A DNA stretch of 34,933 bases, taken from IMG/VR virus record IMGVR_UViG_3300025949_000063, positions 1 through 34,933 of that record; one strand, given 5' to 3'. Origin of the DNA: a virus. The notes under the pieces were generated by a model. The model was not told the DNA's origin and searched no databases. It saw only the letters and a program-made list of their open reading frames with translations. Shown piece by piece: positions 1 to 7,969 of this stretch. Position 1 is the stretch's first letter. Each line of letters starts with the position of its first letter. A program made the translations under genes and the position numbers.

Positions 1-213
1 TTGACAGCCAAGCCTAACGCTGATCTCGCCCTTCTTGGATTCAACGAGCGAGTTGACGTAGCCGACCGCCGCCTTGCCTGCTTCGGTTTCCGGAAAAGCC
101 GCGCAAGCCTCTTCAGTGGGAAAGGTCTTTTGATTGTAGGTCAGCACACCGGCCGGCTTATCGGACGGAACGCCATTGGTCAGGAGAAAGAAGACCGCAA
201 CGAATTTGAACAT
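1..213 (-). CDS. small secreted or membrane-anchored phage protein, C-terminus cut by window edge
   Basis: This 71-codon open frame starts at ATG 213-211 and runs off the left edge, so its C-terminus is missing. The first residues (MFKFVAVFFLLTNG) are a short hydrophobic segment, which suggests export or membrane association. The rest is soluble and contains the stretch AGVLTYNQKTFPTEEAC. The start overlaps the stop of the upstream holin-like gene (TGATG), so the two are probably translationally coupled. It is the last visible gene of the lysis end of the late operon. I recognise no named family. Similar-looking small exported proteins occur in Rhizobiales prophages, but I cannot give a function. 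Confidence 0.6.
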   Translation of the reverse strand, partial: MFKFVAVFFLLTNGVPSDKPAGVLTYNQKTFPTEEACAAFPETEAGKAAVGYVNSLVESKKGEISVRLGCQ

Positions 214-410
214 CAGCGCCCCTTGTATCGTTTATAGAGCCAATAGCTCATCTGCATGAGAAGCCACGCGCAGCCGAGAAACGGCAGCATGTATCCGGCG
301 ACCTCGGACCACTCCCGCAGTACAGGAAGCCACCACGGACTAATGACGGCGGCACCTGCCCCAACGCTGGTTATGATGTCGCCATGATGCTGCATTAGTG
401 ATGAGTCCAA
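213..410 (-). CDS. holin-like small membrane protein
   Basis: This 65-aa protein has two hydrophobic stretches (about residues 13-30 and 38-58) and a basic C-terminus, YKRYKGR. That layout is like T7-type class II holins, which have a short N-terminus, two membrane spans and a charged tail. It lies just after the spanin-like gene, which it overlaps by 16 nt, and before a small exported protein, in the lysis cassette. Its likely role is inner-membrane permeabilisation or accessory lysis control. It could also be an antiholin paired with the 3TM holin candidate upstream. Function is inferred from topology and position, not from a firm family match. Confidence 0.55.
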   Translation of the reverse strand: MDSSLMQHHGDIITSVGAGAAVISPWWLPVLREWSEVAGYMLPFLGCAWLLMQMSYWLYKRYKGR

Positions 411-592
411 CGCAGCCTTCCCGTGAATTTCTTGAACCGTTCCTTGAAGGTCGGAGGAGCCGTTACGGCTGGTGCGGCTTTGACGATCGGGGCCTTCTGG
501 GGCATGACCATCATTTGAGGCCGTGGAGCGCTTGCGCAGCCCGCCAGAAGCATCAGGAGACTAGCGCTTAAGAATCCGCGCGACATTTTCAA
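395..592 (-). CDS. small lipoprotein, outer-membrane spanin (Rz1-like) candidate
   Basis: This 65-aa protein begins with a clear lipoprotein signal: a basic start, a hydrophobic core, and the lipobox LLAGC with Cys at residue 19. The mature part is proline- and alanine-rich in its first half and ends in a basic segment. Outer-membrane spanin subunits (Rz1 type) are short, proline-rich lipoproteins in lysis cassettes, and this gene lies among a lysozyme and holin-like genes. No obvious inner-membrane Rz partner is seen. The 47-aa membrane protein at 944-1087 is the nearest candidate but is very short. It overlaps its neighbours on both sides. Confidence 0.6.
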   Translation of the reverse strand: MKMSRGFLSASLLMLLAGCASAPRPQMMVMPQKAPIVKAAPAVTAPPTFKERFKKFTGRLRWTHH

Positions 593-944
593 ATCCTCTC
601 TTGGTAAAGTAGAACGACATGACGAGACCAGCCCAAGTGCTTACGTCGCCCTTGAGCGGCGGCGTGCTGCCGAGGCCGAGAACGGTGTCCCAGATCACGC
701 ACTTGGCGAAGAAGAACAGGCAGATATAGAACGCGAGCTTTTCGGGCTCCCATGGGTGCCCGATCTCAGCAGTCTTTAGCTGTGCATTGAGGTTGGCTTG
801 CGCGGTTTGTGCCGCGATCTCATTGGCAGCCAGATCAGCCGCGGTCTTCTCGGAGGTGTTATCTGCGGCGAGCTTGGCTTGATAGGCCTTGATCAAGCCA
901 GAGATGACCGGGCCTCCGAGGAAGCTCAGGATGGTCATCCACAT
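561..944 (-). CDS. 3TM-type phage holin
   Basis: This 127-aa protein has an N-terminal hydrophobic segment (MTILSFLGGPVISGLI), a polar alanine/glutamine-rich helical middle, and two further hydrophobic stretches near residues 73-87 and 102-113. The layout and the motif HPWEPEKLAFY resemble the three-helix holins linked to gene transfer agent and phage release (GTA_holin_3TM). It would form inner-membrane holes that release or activate the lysozyme encoded two genes upstream. Its ATG shares bases with the stop of the preceding microgene (TAATG). The family call is from pattern memory. The holin role is also supported by context. Confidence 0.65.
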   Translation of the reverse strand: MWMTILSFLGGPVISGLIKAYQAKLAADNTSEKTAADLAANEIAAQTAQANLNAQLKTAEIGHPWEPEKLAFYICLFFFAKCVIWDTVLGLGSTPPLKGDVSTWAGLVMSFYFTKRGFENVARILKR

Positions 945-1087
945 TACTTGATGGCCGCCTTGATCGCGTCAGCCTTGGCCTGCAGGTTCTTGGCGAATGC
1001 CTCGGCTCCCTGCCACCATTTGACCAGCATATCTTTCCCGAACCAGCAAGCAGCGAAGCCAGCCGCGAATACAAGAATATCGATCAT
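944..1087 (-). CDS. 47-aa single-span membrane microprotein in the lysis cassette
   Basis: The frame begins at ATG 1087-1085, 4 nt inside the 3' end of the lysozyme gene, and ends at TAA 946-944, overlapping the holin ATG. The N-terminus (MIDILVFAAGFAACWFGKDM) is a membrane span. It is followed by an amphipathic, lysine- and alanine-rich helix (residues 21-47). The tight overlaps on both sides indicate a real, coupled gene. One possibility is an inner-membrane spanin-like or holin-regulating peptide, because it has one N-terminal span followed by a helix. It is far shorter than known Rz proteins, so that stays a guess. Confidence 0.55.
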   Translation of the reverse strand: MIDILVFAAGFAACWFGKDMLVKWWQGAEAFAKNLQAKADAIKAAIK

Positions 1088-1650
1088 TGCCATTTGAAGA
1101 ACCCTTTCAGTTTAGAGATGAGTTGGGAGAACCACGAGACTTGCGGGGCAGGCGTCGGCTTGTTCAGCCCCTCAAGGCAAAGATCGGCCTCGCCGTTACG
1201 ACGATTGATCAGGCCCTTGACCACACGGCCTCCGGCGCGAACGTACCAGCCCCGGAAAGCTTCGCAGCCTTCCTTGAGCGAGCCCGCATTCATCTTCTCG
1301 ACCATCGGCGATTTGCAGACAGCCGCAGGACCAGCATTGTAGGCAGCGGAGATCAGCGCAGCCTTGGGCTCGTCAGGAATATCGACATGGAGACAAGGAG
1401 AGATGCCGTTCCAGTATTTCGGAAGGCTCTTTTGCAGGAGATCCTTGCATTGCTGCGCCGTGAACTTCTGGCCAACCTTCAAGTCTGGAAGCTCGGCCTT
1501 GGTAGCGCCATAGCAGACCGTGACGGGCTTACCCGTTCCGATCTTGTCTACCTTGGCGGTCGTCCATAGACCCTCCCATGGGATGATGAAGGCGCAGGCA
1601 AGCAGAAGTGTGCCGCCACCGGCGGCCTTGTGAGATGGTTTTAGTTTCAT
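1084..1650 (-). CDS. phage lysozyme (GH24 endolysin, probable SAR endolysin)
   Basis: This 188-aa muramidase would cleave peptidoglycan during lysis. The N-terminus has a basic start and a weakly hydrophobic stretch (about residues 9-24), as in signal-anchor-release endolysins that reach the periplasm through Sec. The GH24 catalytic arrangement is visible: Glu26 (PWEGLW), Asp35 and Thr44 (KPVTVCYGAT), with three extra residues in the Asp-Thr loop compared with T4 or P21 lysozyme. Several cysteines could allow disulfide-regulated activation. It is the first gene of the lysis cassette. An intrinsic terminator ends only 9 nt upstream of its ATG, leaving room for an SD-like GGGAA but not for a separate promoter. 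Confidence 0.88.
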   Translation of the reverse strand: MKLKPSHKAAGGGTLLLACAFIIPWEGLWTTAKVDKIGTGKPVTVCYGATKAELPDLKVGQKFTAQQCKDLLQKSLPKYWNGISPCLHVDIPDEPKAALISAAYNAGPAAVCKSPMVEKMNAGSLKEGCEAFRGWYVRAGGRVVKGLINRRNGEADLCLEGLNKPTPAPQVSWFSQLISKLKGFFKWQ

Positions 1651-1659
1651 ATGGTTCCC

Positions 1660-1682
1660 AAAAAAACCGCCCGAAGGCGGTT
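1660..1682 (-). terminator. intrinsic terminator in front of the lysozyme gene
   Basis: On the minus strand the transcript would read AACCGCC, loop TTCG, GGCGGTT, then a run of T. The stem is a perfect 7 bp with a UUCG-type tetraloop. It would stop or attenuate late transcription arriving from the fibre genes before the lysis cassette. Only 9 nt separate it from the lysozyme ATG. Confidence 0.85.
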
Positions 1683-1701
1683 GAGATCAGCTTACCGGAG
1701 G

Positions 1702-1729
1702 TTGAATCGACTATTAAAGCGTGTAGAAT
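1702..1729 (+). promoter_or_regulatory. sigma70-like promoter for the plus-strand membrane gene pair
   Basis: TTGAAT (1702-1707) and TAGAAT (1724-1729) are separated by 16 nt. The start codon at 1738 lies 8 nt after the -10 box, so a transcript from here would be nearly or fully leaderless. No Shine-Dalgarno sequence precedes that ATG, which fits this reading. The call is based on sequence alone. Confidence 0.5.
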
Positions 1730-1737
1730 CCGGCTCC

Positions 1738-1824
1738 ATGGCTGGACCCATCATCCTTCTGATCGTTACGCTACTTCTTATCGGCGTCGTCTGGCTGTCA
1801 CTCGGCATCGAGGGGAGACCTTGA
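1738..1824 (+). CDS. 28-aa single-span membrane microprotein (moron candidate)
   Basis: Almost the whole peptide (MAGPIILLIVTLLLIGVVW and onward) is one hydrophobic span with a short polar tail. It lies on the strand opposite to the late operon, behind a plausible promoter, and its TGA overlaps the next ATG (TGATG). The orientation, own promoter and membrane nature suggest a lysogeny-expressed accessory gene (moron), possibly for superinfection exclusion. That role is inference. No family is recognised. Confidence 0.5.
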   Translation: MAGPIILLIVTLLLIGVVWLSLGIEGRP

Positions 1825-2018
1825 TGCTCTGGCTTGTAATCAAGGAAGGCGATAGTCCTTACGTTGACAGCTTGCACGGTCTCGCCTCACAAGCATGGAC
1901 ATTGGCCGAACGCAGCATTTCCAAATCGAATGCTGCGTTCATGTTCTCAGGTCTTGCGATGGCGCTTTCTCTAATCGCCATTCTGATTGCGATGGCTGAC
2001 AGAAAATCTAGCAAATAA
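1824..2018 (+). CDS. 64-aa C-terminal-anchored membrane protein (moron candidate)
   Basis: The start ATG 1824 is preceded by a strong Shine-Dalgarno (AGGGGAG, 6 nt spacing) and overlaps the stop of the 28-aa gene, so the two form a coupled pair. The N-terminal half is soluble and the C-terminus has a membrane span (about residues 40-57) followed by a charged tail, ADRKSSK. It ends head-on against the tail-fibre gene, whose stop begins in the next base. A longer upstream start exists in this frame but lacks such a ribosome site. Family unknown. A host-surface or exclusion function is possible. Confidence 0.6.
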   Translation: MLWLVIKEGDSPYVDSLHGLASQAWTLAERSISKSNAAFMFSGLAMALSLIAILIAMADRKSSK

Positions 2019-3251
2019 TCAGCGCTCCCGTCTTGCTCTAATCGTCCCGAACGCAGAACAAGTGCTGGTCGCGAAGTTGGCGCGGCCCACAAGAAATAAC
2101 GTCGTCGTTGTCGAAACGCTGAAGCGAGTTGGACCGACTGGTTGCGCTGGGTTGACGTTAGCGAAAACGGTCAAACTGTTATAGAATTGGGAGTTGTTTC
2201 GCTCTGGTGTAGTGTCCGGTGTCGCCGAAGTTGTCGAAATGCTTGCAGTCGCAAATGTCAATGTAGTCGTTGCCGGTCCAGTGAACGATACAACTCCCGA
2301 GGCGTCGTAGTCGCCGGGCGTAACGGTAAGCGTGGCGATATTTGTATTTGTGGCTGTCGAAATGCCGGACGCAGAAGCTAACAGAACCCTTGAGATAAGC
2401 TCTTCACCAACACTGCCCGCCGAAGCGCTATCATTCGTCGCGCTTCCAACAATGTTTGGCGTGGTAATCGTTGGCGTCGAAGCCAGGACATTGCTGCCTG
2501 TGCCCGTATTGGCAGTGATCGATGTTCCATTGATCTTGAAGACGTTGCCGGTTCCGGCCGTATCGAACGTCTTGTTCGTGAATACGGCCGTAGAGTCCGC
2601 AGTCTGAACCGCACCAGAACTAGACGGAAAGGTCATCGTGGTCGAGTCAGTACCGGCCAGCGTCAGGGTGTTGCTGAACGTGAGCGTCTTGCCGGCTGAT
2701 CCCGTAAGCGTATATGTCCCGGTCGTAAGCGTGTTGCCGTTGAAGCTCGTTGCGGTCAACACCCCGAAGGCATTCGTGCCCGTGAACGTCTGGCCTGCAT
2801 CGGTTCTCGCGATGGTCGCGCTTGTGGTGGGGAATGTCAGAGTAGTGCTATCAGTGCCCGCAAAGGTCAGGGTATTATTGATCGTTGCGGTCTTGCCGGC
2901 TCCGAGCGTCAGCCTTCCCGTGCCAGCCGTCCAGAAATTTCCATTGAACGAAACGACGCCGGTGTAGGTGCCGCCCGTGATCGTCTTCCCGGTAAACGTG
3001 AGAGCCGAAGGAAGAGAAAGCGTTGGATTTGCGGAAATACCATCGCCGTTCGCGACAGAGATTTCGTTGGCTGTCCCGGTAATAGTCCTTCCGGCGAAAT
3101 CTCCCGTTAAATCCGTAGCCGCTATCAAACCAGAATTTGGAAGCTCGGGAAGGCCGGTAATAGACGCCGGCTTATTGGTGATGTTATCCCAATCGACCGA
3201 TGCGACCGAGGAAAACCGAGCGGTTGAATTGGAGGTGAATTTTAGGCCCAT
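2019..3251 (-). CDS. repeat-rich tail fibre or receptor-binding protein
   Basis: This 410-aa protein is dominated by threonine-, serine- and glycine-rich beta repeats. Near-copies of the motif AGTDSTTLTFP recur around residues 130 and 200, each followed by a TADST- or TDAGQTFTG-like linker, as in the shafts of trimeric phage fibres. The last 110 or so residues differ: a compact, asparagine- and phenylalanine-containing domain ending in a basic tail (IRARRER), likely the tip. It would sit at the virion tail and recognise the host envelope. Its ATG overlaps the stop of the preceding gene. It is the last structural gene before the lysis cassette. Confidence 0.7.
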   Translation of the reverse strand: MGLKFTSNSTARFSSVASVDWDNITNKPASITGLPELPNSGLIAATDLTGDFAGRTITGTANEISVANGDGISANPTLSLPSALTFTGKTITGGTYTGVVSFNGNFWTAGTGRLTLGAGKTATINNTLTFAGTDSTTLTFPTTSATIARTDAGQTFTGTNAFGVLTATSFNGNTLTTGTYTLTGSAGKTLTFSNTLTLAGTDSTTMTFPSSSGAVQTADSTAVFTNKTFDTAGTGNVFKINGTSITANTGTGSNVLASTPTITTPNIVGSATNDSASAGSVGEELISRVLLASASGISTATNTNIATLTVTPGDYDASGVVSFTGPATTTLTFATASISTTSATPDTTPERNNSQFYNSLTVFANVNPAQPVGPTRFSVSTTTTLFLVGRANFATSTCSAFGTIRARRER

Positions 3252-3637
3252 CAGAATCCCAAATTTTCATTGATGAAAGTGACGATTCCGCTCGCCCAAT
3301 GCGTAATGGTCCCGCTCCCGTCTTTCTGGGAGAACTCCGCGATATAATCCCCGACCAAGCTGGACAGATTCCCGACTGCACAATTGATCGCAAAGAGCGT
3401 GTAAGTCGTGTTCTGCGTTACCGTGATCTCAATGCCGCTTGTGAGCGTCAGGCAGACGCTCCCTCCGTCACAACGCTTAAAGACGAACTTCCACGTCGAA
3501 GTGTCCGCGCCGCTGATCTCAAGATTGTTTTGTGCGATTTCAAAGCTCTCGACCCAGGTGGCTCCATTAGAGACAGTTCCGGATACGATGCCTTTGGCGC
3601 CTGTGTTGGTTGAATGGCGGCGCATTAGCCAAGCCAC
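3251..3637 (-). CDS. small tail- or baseplate-associated beta protein
   Basis: This 128-aa protein appears all-beta, with alternating hydrophobic and threonine residues and three cysteines. The pattern STWKFVFKRCDGG, then LTLTSGIEITV, and later YIAEFSQKDGSG is like the N-terminal domain of phage upper-baseplate or fibre-connector proteins. It lies between two fibre genes and overlaps the upstream one by 13 nt. A structural linker or fibre-attachment role is likely. The BppU-like comparison is a guess from fold pattern. Confidence 0.55.
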   Translation of the reverse strand: MAWLMRRHSTNTGAKGIVSGTVSNGATWVESFEIAQNNLEISGADTSTWKFVFKRCDGGSVCLTLTSGIEITVTQNTTYTLFAINCAVGNLSSLVGDYIAEFSQKDGSGTITHWASGIVTFINENLGF

Positions 3638-5004
3638 CGGGCAAGCATAAGCATGTTGGCAGATGTTCCAAGGAAGGAGTTGTTCGTGGTTCCTGAAGGT
3701 GCCTGCTCAATCATGTTGAATTGAGAGATGCCAATAAACGGCTGAATAACGGCAGTGGCCTTCAACGTCGCGTCAACGGTCGAGCTCGTCCCTCCGACAA
3801 GGGCGACATTCAGCCTGCCCTTTTGCCCCGTCACGACGGTTGTTGAGTTCAGGCCAACCGCTATTTCTGCTGTGCTGGTCGTGCTGGCCGCGGCGAGAGA
3901 ACTGACATTCTGGTTGAATGTGATGTCTACGCGCTCTTCCGGAAGACCTGCAAAGCCCATGACGAAATTGCTGGCATCACCAGCCGACTGTCGCCAGGTT
4001 GTCGGAGTATTTCCCCAATTGCTTGATGCCGTTCCGCCCTGCAATTCGATAGGCAAGCGATTATAGGCGTTCCAGACGCTCCATTTCCGCGATTGACCAA
4101 AATCAACATTGCAAGTGACCTGACCCGCAGAACTGTCGATGAAGAGCGAACCTACATACGTCCCCTGATTGGCGTTGACGCTGTAGGTAGATGCGCCATT
4201 CCGCGCGGTCGCCATCGCATTGGCGTTGACCCACAGGCCATTGAGGCGGGTCAGCTCAGTGGTGCCGGCGCCCGATCCACGCGCGCCGGAGCCCGCCGTA
4301 ATCGTCGTCCAGGCCGGACCCGTAACGATCCGGATCGTTCCGGAATCGTTGATGATGAAACAATCATAGATCGAGCTGGATAAGTGATTGGAAGTCAGCG
4401 TAAGCGTGAGTTCGGCAAAGACCTTGGCATTGAATTGAACGCCATCATAGACGGGGCAAAGATTGCCGACATACGGAGTATAAAAGACTGAGGTTGCGTT
4501 CGAGACCGTGGAAGCAATGTTCGGCGTTCCGCTGGTAAGCGTAAGCCTGCCTTGGGGCTTGGATAGGAGGGTCGTCAGTGCGTTAGTGAATGTGGAGATC
4601 TGAGCTGCCAGCGCCGTCACATCGGCCGCCGCCGCGGCTCCCAGGGCCGTCAGGGCGGCTGCTGCCGTGGTCGAGCCCGTACCCCCCGAGGCGATCGGAA
4701 GCACGCCCCCCGTGGCCGTCCCGGTGTCAATATTGTCCCATTCCCAGATCAGGACGCCGGTTGAGGTTTCGGCCCTGAGCTTGTAGACGCCCGCCGCCAT
4801 GTAAAAGCGGGGGAAATCGCCCGAAGCATTGGAGGCATTGGAACCGGATAGCGGGTTGGTCAGGGGTGTGGTAAGACCGCTATCGGAATAGATCGGCCGG
4901 TTGGTCGTGGTGCCGACCTCATAGACATGCAGGACAGCTCCCACGATGGGAACGCCATTTGAGTCCAGAACCTTGATAAAGGGCTGTTCGCCGCTAAGGG
5001 CCAT
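3625..5004 (-). CDS. tail fibre / tail spike-type protein
   Basis: This 459-aa protein begins with a compact domain (residues 1-85, containing DSNGVPIVGAVLHVYEVGTT) typical of phage fibre or appendage adaptors that dock to the virion. Next comes a short linker, GTGSTTAAAALTALGAA, a phrase very common in phage tail fibres. An alanine-rich helical piece follows, and then a long beta-rich body up to residue 459. It probably attaches to the tail and carries receptor-binding or host-recognition domains. In P22 the tailspike gene lies outside the ejection cluster. Here the fibres directly follow it. Enzymatic activity cannot be judged from the sequence. Confidence 0.75.
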   Translation of the reverse strand: MALSGEQPFIKVLDSNGVPIVGAVLHVYEVGTTTNRPIYSDSGLTTPLTNPLSGSNASNASGDFPRFYMAAGVYKLRAETSTGVLIWEWDNIDTGTATGGVLPIASGGTGSTTAAAALTALGAAAAADVTALAAQISTFTNALTTLLSKPQGRLTLTSGTPNIASTVSNATSVFYTPYVGNLCPVYDGVQFNAKVFAELTLTLTSNHLSSSIYDCFIINDSGTIRIVTGPAWTTITAGSGARGSGAGTTELTRLNGLWVNANAMATARNGASTYSVNANQGTYVGSLFIDSSAGQVTCNVDFGQSRKWSVWNAYNRLPIELQGGTASSNWGNTPTTWRQSAGDASNFVMGFAGLPEERVDITFNQNVSSLAAASTTSTAEIAVGLNSTTVVTGQKGRLNVALVGGTSSTVDATLKATAVIQPFIGISQFNMIEQAPSGTTNNSFLGTSANMLMLARWLG

Positions 5005-5065
5005 GTCGTCTCCAAAAGAAAGCAGATCCGCAAAGGGCCTGTTTCTGGGTTATTGCGTGCTTGTA

Positions 5066-6664
5066 TTATTGCTGGGCTGGTGGCCTTGGAACTTGGTTCT
5101 CATCGGCGTTGGCTGTGCCTGGCGATTGCAGGCCCTTCATCAAATCCGAAGGCGATATATTGATTCCGGCACCGCGAAGGTTATTCGATAGATTGCGCGC
5201 CGAGATTAAAGCCGCCGCATAGGTACGGCCGTTCTGGCCCACTGAAAACGCCTGGGCGGCTTGGTTGAATTTGGCGGAAGAACTGGCGAGCGGAGCACGC
5301 GAGCGAATGGCTTCCGAAATCTGCTTTGCCGCCTGAAGAGTGCTTCGGTTGCCAAGGCTCTTTAGAATGTAACCTAAACCTGACGGTGCCGCGGCTCCAA
5401 GGAATGCTCCCGGTACACCTCCGACAACCGCGCCGGCACCAGCGCCGATGGCTGACATATGCTGTGCGCCAAGGCCACCGCCGCCGCCAAGGTAATTGCC
5501 CGCATAACGCAATGCATTCTGCGTTTTGGTGCCCCTGACGACCTGCTCCATCAACCCCAGTTCGTCTTTGGTAAATCCACGCTGCCGCTCGGAATGCTCC
5601 GGATCGAGAATGTCGGCAAAGCGCTGGCGAACAGTATTGGCGACGTTCTTCCCAGAGTGAGTTGCCGCCGCGCGCAAGTCAGCCTTGATCGTTTTATTGT
5701 CTACGGTCTCGGCATGTTTCGCTGCCGAATAATTGGCGTTCGCTGTATCAAGGGCTTCGCCGGCAGCTTGGGGATCGCCTGAAATAACGTCTTTGGCTTC
5801 GATGTTCGGAATATGCTCGTCAAGCGCATCAAGTGCGACCTTTGCCGCCCTGCCTTCTTTGCCGGGCTCACCTGCCGTATTACCGAGCAATTGCCGAATG
5901 CTCTTGATATTGTTTCCGGTCACGGTAGCGCCAGCAGGAGCGCTTTCCATCTTGCTCAGTTGTTTATGCGTAATTGGAGCTAGATTTTCGTCTAACCCAG
6001 CGGCGTCCAGTGCAACCTTGGTCTTTGTAGCAAAGTCCGTGATCGCGGGTGCCTTGACCTCGAGACTTGATAGCTCGGTTCCTTCATAACCTCCTGGCGA
6101 TCCGGCTTTCCCGGAGGCGGCAGCTTTCAATTCCGGAATGCTCGGCGCGACTGCTTTTGGCACGGGGCCCCGAGTTGCGAGCGCCGACATGGCGGTGTCA
6201 ACATCGCCCTTCGCCGCCTCATACATCTTTTGCGGGTCGTCTTTGGCCGCGACTTCTGGATTAATCAGAGTACCTGCCGCGTGCTCGCCTTGGGCCATCA
6301 GATGCCCAATAACCGATCGAGCTAAACCAGCGGGCAATGCAGATATCAATTCCGGCAGGCCAAGGATCTGCTTACCTGTCCGCATTAGGCCTTCAACCGG
6401 CCCCAGTTGTCCCCTGGTGCGCGGATCGAAGCCGGGGATGTCGGTGACGCTATTGCCCGTTAGATGCTGCACGCCCTGCTGATAGGCCGCGTTAACCTCA
6501 TGAGGAATGTCAGCTACCGCCGCCGGCAATAGTTGCTGCACCGGAACGGCCGCCGCCTGTTCTGGTTTAGCCTGCCGAAATGCCGCCCAGGGATCATCAC
6601 CAGAAGCTTGACTCGCAGGCGCTTGGCCTTGGACGCGAAAAGCGGCCCAGTCGTCAGCCATCAT
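5066..6664 (-). CDS. ejection (internal virion) protein, P22 gp16/gp20-like
   Basis: This 532-aa protein is alanine-rich and mostly helical. It starts with two copies of a short motif (DDWAAFR and DDPWAAFR, within the first 30 residues) often seen at the start of phage ejection proteins. Around residues 395-440 is a glycine-rich hydrophobic patch (GAGAGAVVGGVPGAFLGAAA) that could insert in membranes. In P22-like phages three such proteins are ejected with the DNA and form a trans-envelope conduit. Position as third gene after gp10 supports this. Its ATG overlaps the stop of the upstream gene. Confidence 0.7.
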   Translation of the reverse strand: MMADDWAAFRVQGQAPASQASGDDPWAAFRQAKPEQAAAVPVQQLLPAAVADIPHEVNAAYQQGVQHLTGNSVTDIPGFDPRTRGQLGPVEGLMRTGKQILGLPELISALPAGLARSVIGHLMAQGEHAAGTLINPEVAAKDDPQKMYEAAKGDVDTAMSALATRGPVPKAVAPSIPELKAAASGKAGSPGGYEGTELSSLEVKAPAITDFATKTKVALDAAGLDENLAPITHKQLSKMESAPAGATVTGNNIKSIRQLLGNTAGEPGKEGRAAKVALDALDEHIPNIEAKDVISGDPQAAGEALDTANANYSAAKHAETVDNKTIKADLRAAATHSGKNVANTVRQRFADILDPEHSERQRGFTKDELGLMEQVVRGTKTQNALRYAGNYLGGGGGLGAQHMSAIGAGAGAVVGGVPGAFLGAAAPSGLGYILKSLGNRSTLQAAKQISEAIRSRAPLASSSAKFNQAAQAFSVGQNGRTYAAALISARNLSNNLRGAGINISPSDLMKGLQSPGTANADENQVPRPPAQQ

Positions 6665-7968
6665 TACCTCGGCGGCACAACGCCGGGCGAGCCATCAGGA
6701 AGGATGATCGCGGTCCCGGGCGGCAATGACATAGCCTGTTGCGGAGTTTGAACGGGGATCGGCTTGTTGCCACCCTGCGGCTTGCTTCCGCTACCTTGCG
6801 GGCCATAAAGCGTGTCATATTGACTGCGCACCATGCCGGGCGATTGCTGGCCGCGAAGAATTTCCTTCCTCATCATGTTGGCAATGGCCACAACCTGCTC
6901 GTGATTGTGCGCCTGATTAAGAATCCTCTCCGCTTCTCCGCGCAGCGCATCAGATCCTATGCCGCCGCCCGCGAAACGTGCGTAATCATTGACCACGGTA
7001 TTTAGCGCGGCTCCGAGTGCCACAGTCTTTGGATCACCCGTACCAGTGCGGTATGCATTGAGAGCGGCGTTAACGCTAGGATATTGTGATCGCGGAACGT
7101 CTGCCGATGCTTGAACCGCGATATCGAGCGCGCCCAACGCATTATTGCCGAATACTTCGTTTTTATTATTGATGCCGGCGAGATTATTTTCCGCTGCCCG
7201 CCGTGCTCCAAGCCCGGTAGCGTTATTAACAACAGATTTGGCTTGATCGCTGACGGGAATACCAGCCGCCTCTCTCTGATCTGCCGTAGTTTGAACCCTG
7301 GCAATCAGGCCAGGCACCCTCGAAAGACCAACAAGATGCTTCTGGTCCCCTAATCGGGTTCGATCCGCCAGGAAATCAATCGTTGATTGCGGCGTGTCAT
7401 CGGCGCTGGCTGCTTTGTCGTTCTTGTGATCGACGACAACTTTGCCGGCTTCGTCCAAATGATAAAGCTCGCCCCCCGGCGTAAGCGACTTAATGCCACC
7501 AGGGGCCGCAGCTTCGCCCGCAGCTTTTGCCGCCGCGTACTGGTCTATATAGGCCGGCTGGCCGGGCTGTCCTGCCCTGGGATTCGGTGCGTACTGATCC
7601 GGCGTGTTCTCGTAATCTGCTGCGGCGCGGCTTTCAGCAGCAGCAGCCCGATCCGCCGCCTGCTTTTGCAAGCCAAAGGACGCATTCCAATGCTGTGCGT
7701 TTAGAGCATCCTGTTGCTCAGTATGCTTGCGCGTGAAATCGTTCTGGATCTGCGTCCCGATCGCGTTCGCGCCCTGATAATCTCCGACGCCCAGCAGCGT
7801 AGCGAGCGCAGCCTTGGGATCGCCGGACTGATAAGCCTGCACAGCCTGTCCACGCGCGTCCGTAACGGCCTGCTCTTTCTGTCGCTTCAGTCCCGAGTCA
7901 TAAGCCTGCTGGCCCAGCAAGAGGGCCTGCGTGGGATTGACGACAGAAACTTCGAAGGGATTCGCCAT
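6664..7968 (-). CDS. ejection (internal virion) protein, second of three
   Basis: This 434-aa protein is alanine-, glutamine- and glycine-rich with predicted helical and coiled stretches (about residues 20-130). A more globular segment spans 200-370 and a proline-rich tail ends in SPGVVPPR. It is encoded between the gp7-like protein and the third ejection protein, overlapping the latter by 1 nt. By position it corresponds to P22 gp20, a pilot protein released with the genome. There is no clear enzymatic motif such as a lytic transglycosylase triad. The assignment rests mostly on gene order and composition. Confidence 0.65.
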   Translation of the reverse strand: MANPFEVSVVNPTQALLLGQQAYDSGLKRQKEQAVTDARGQAVQAYQSGDPKAALATLLGVGDYQGANAIGTQIQNDFTRKHTEQQDALNAQHWNASFGLQKQAADRAAAAESRAAADYENTPDQYAPNPRAGQPGQPAYIDQYAAAKAAGEAAAPGGIKSLTPGGELYHLDEAGKVVVDHKNDKAASADDTPQSTIDFLADRTRLGDQKHLVGLSRVPGLIARVQTTADQREAAGIPVSDQAKSVVNNATGLGARRAAENNLAGINNKNEVFGNNALGALDIAVQASADVPRSQYPSVNAALNAYRTGTGDPKTVALGAALNTVVNDYARFAGGGIGSDALRGEAERILNQAHNHEQVVAIANMMRKEILRGQQSPGMVRSQYDTLYGPQGSGSKPQGGNKPIPVQTPQQAMSLPPGTAIILPDGSPGVVPPR

Positions 7969-7969
7969 A

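Noticed and set aside
5003-5191. Plus-strand 62-aa frame with a hydrophobic segment (LGYCVLVLLLGWWPWNLVLI)
   Set aside because: Most of it is antisense to the C-terminus of an ejection protein. No promoter or ribosome site is apparent, and the gap it starts in is only about 60 nt.
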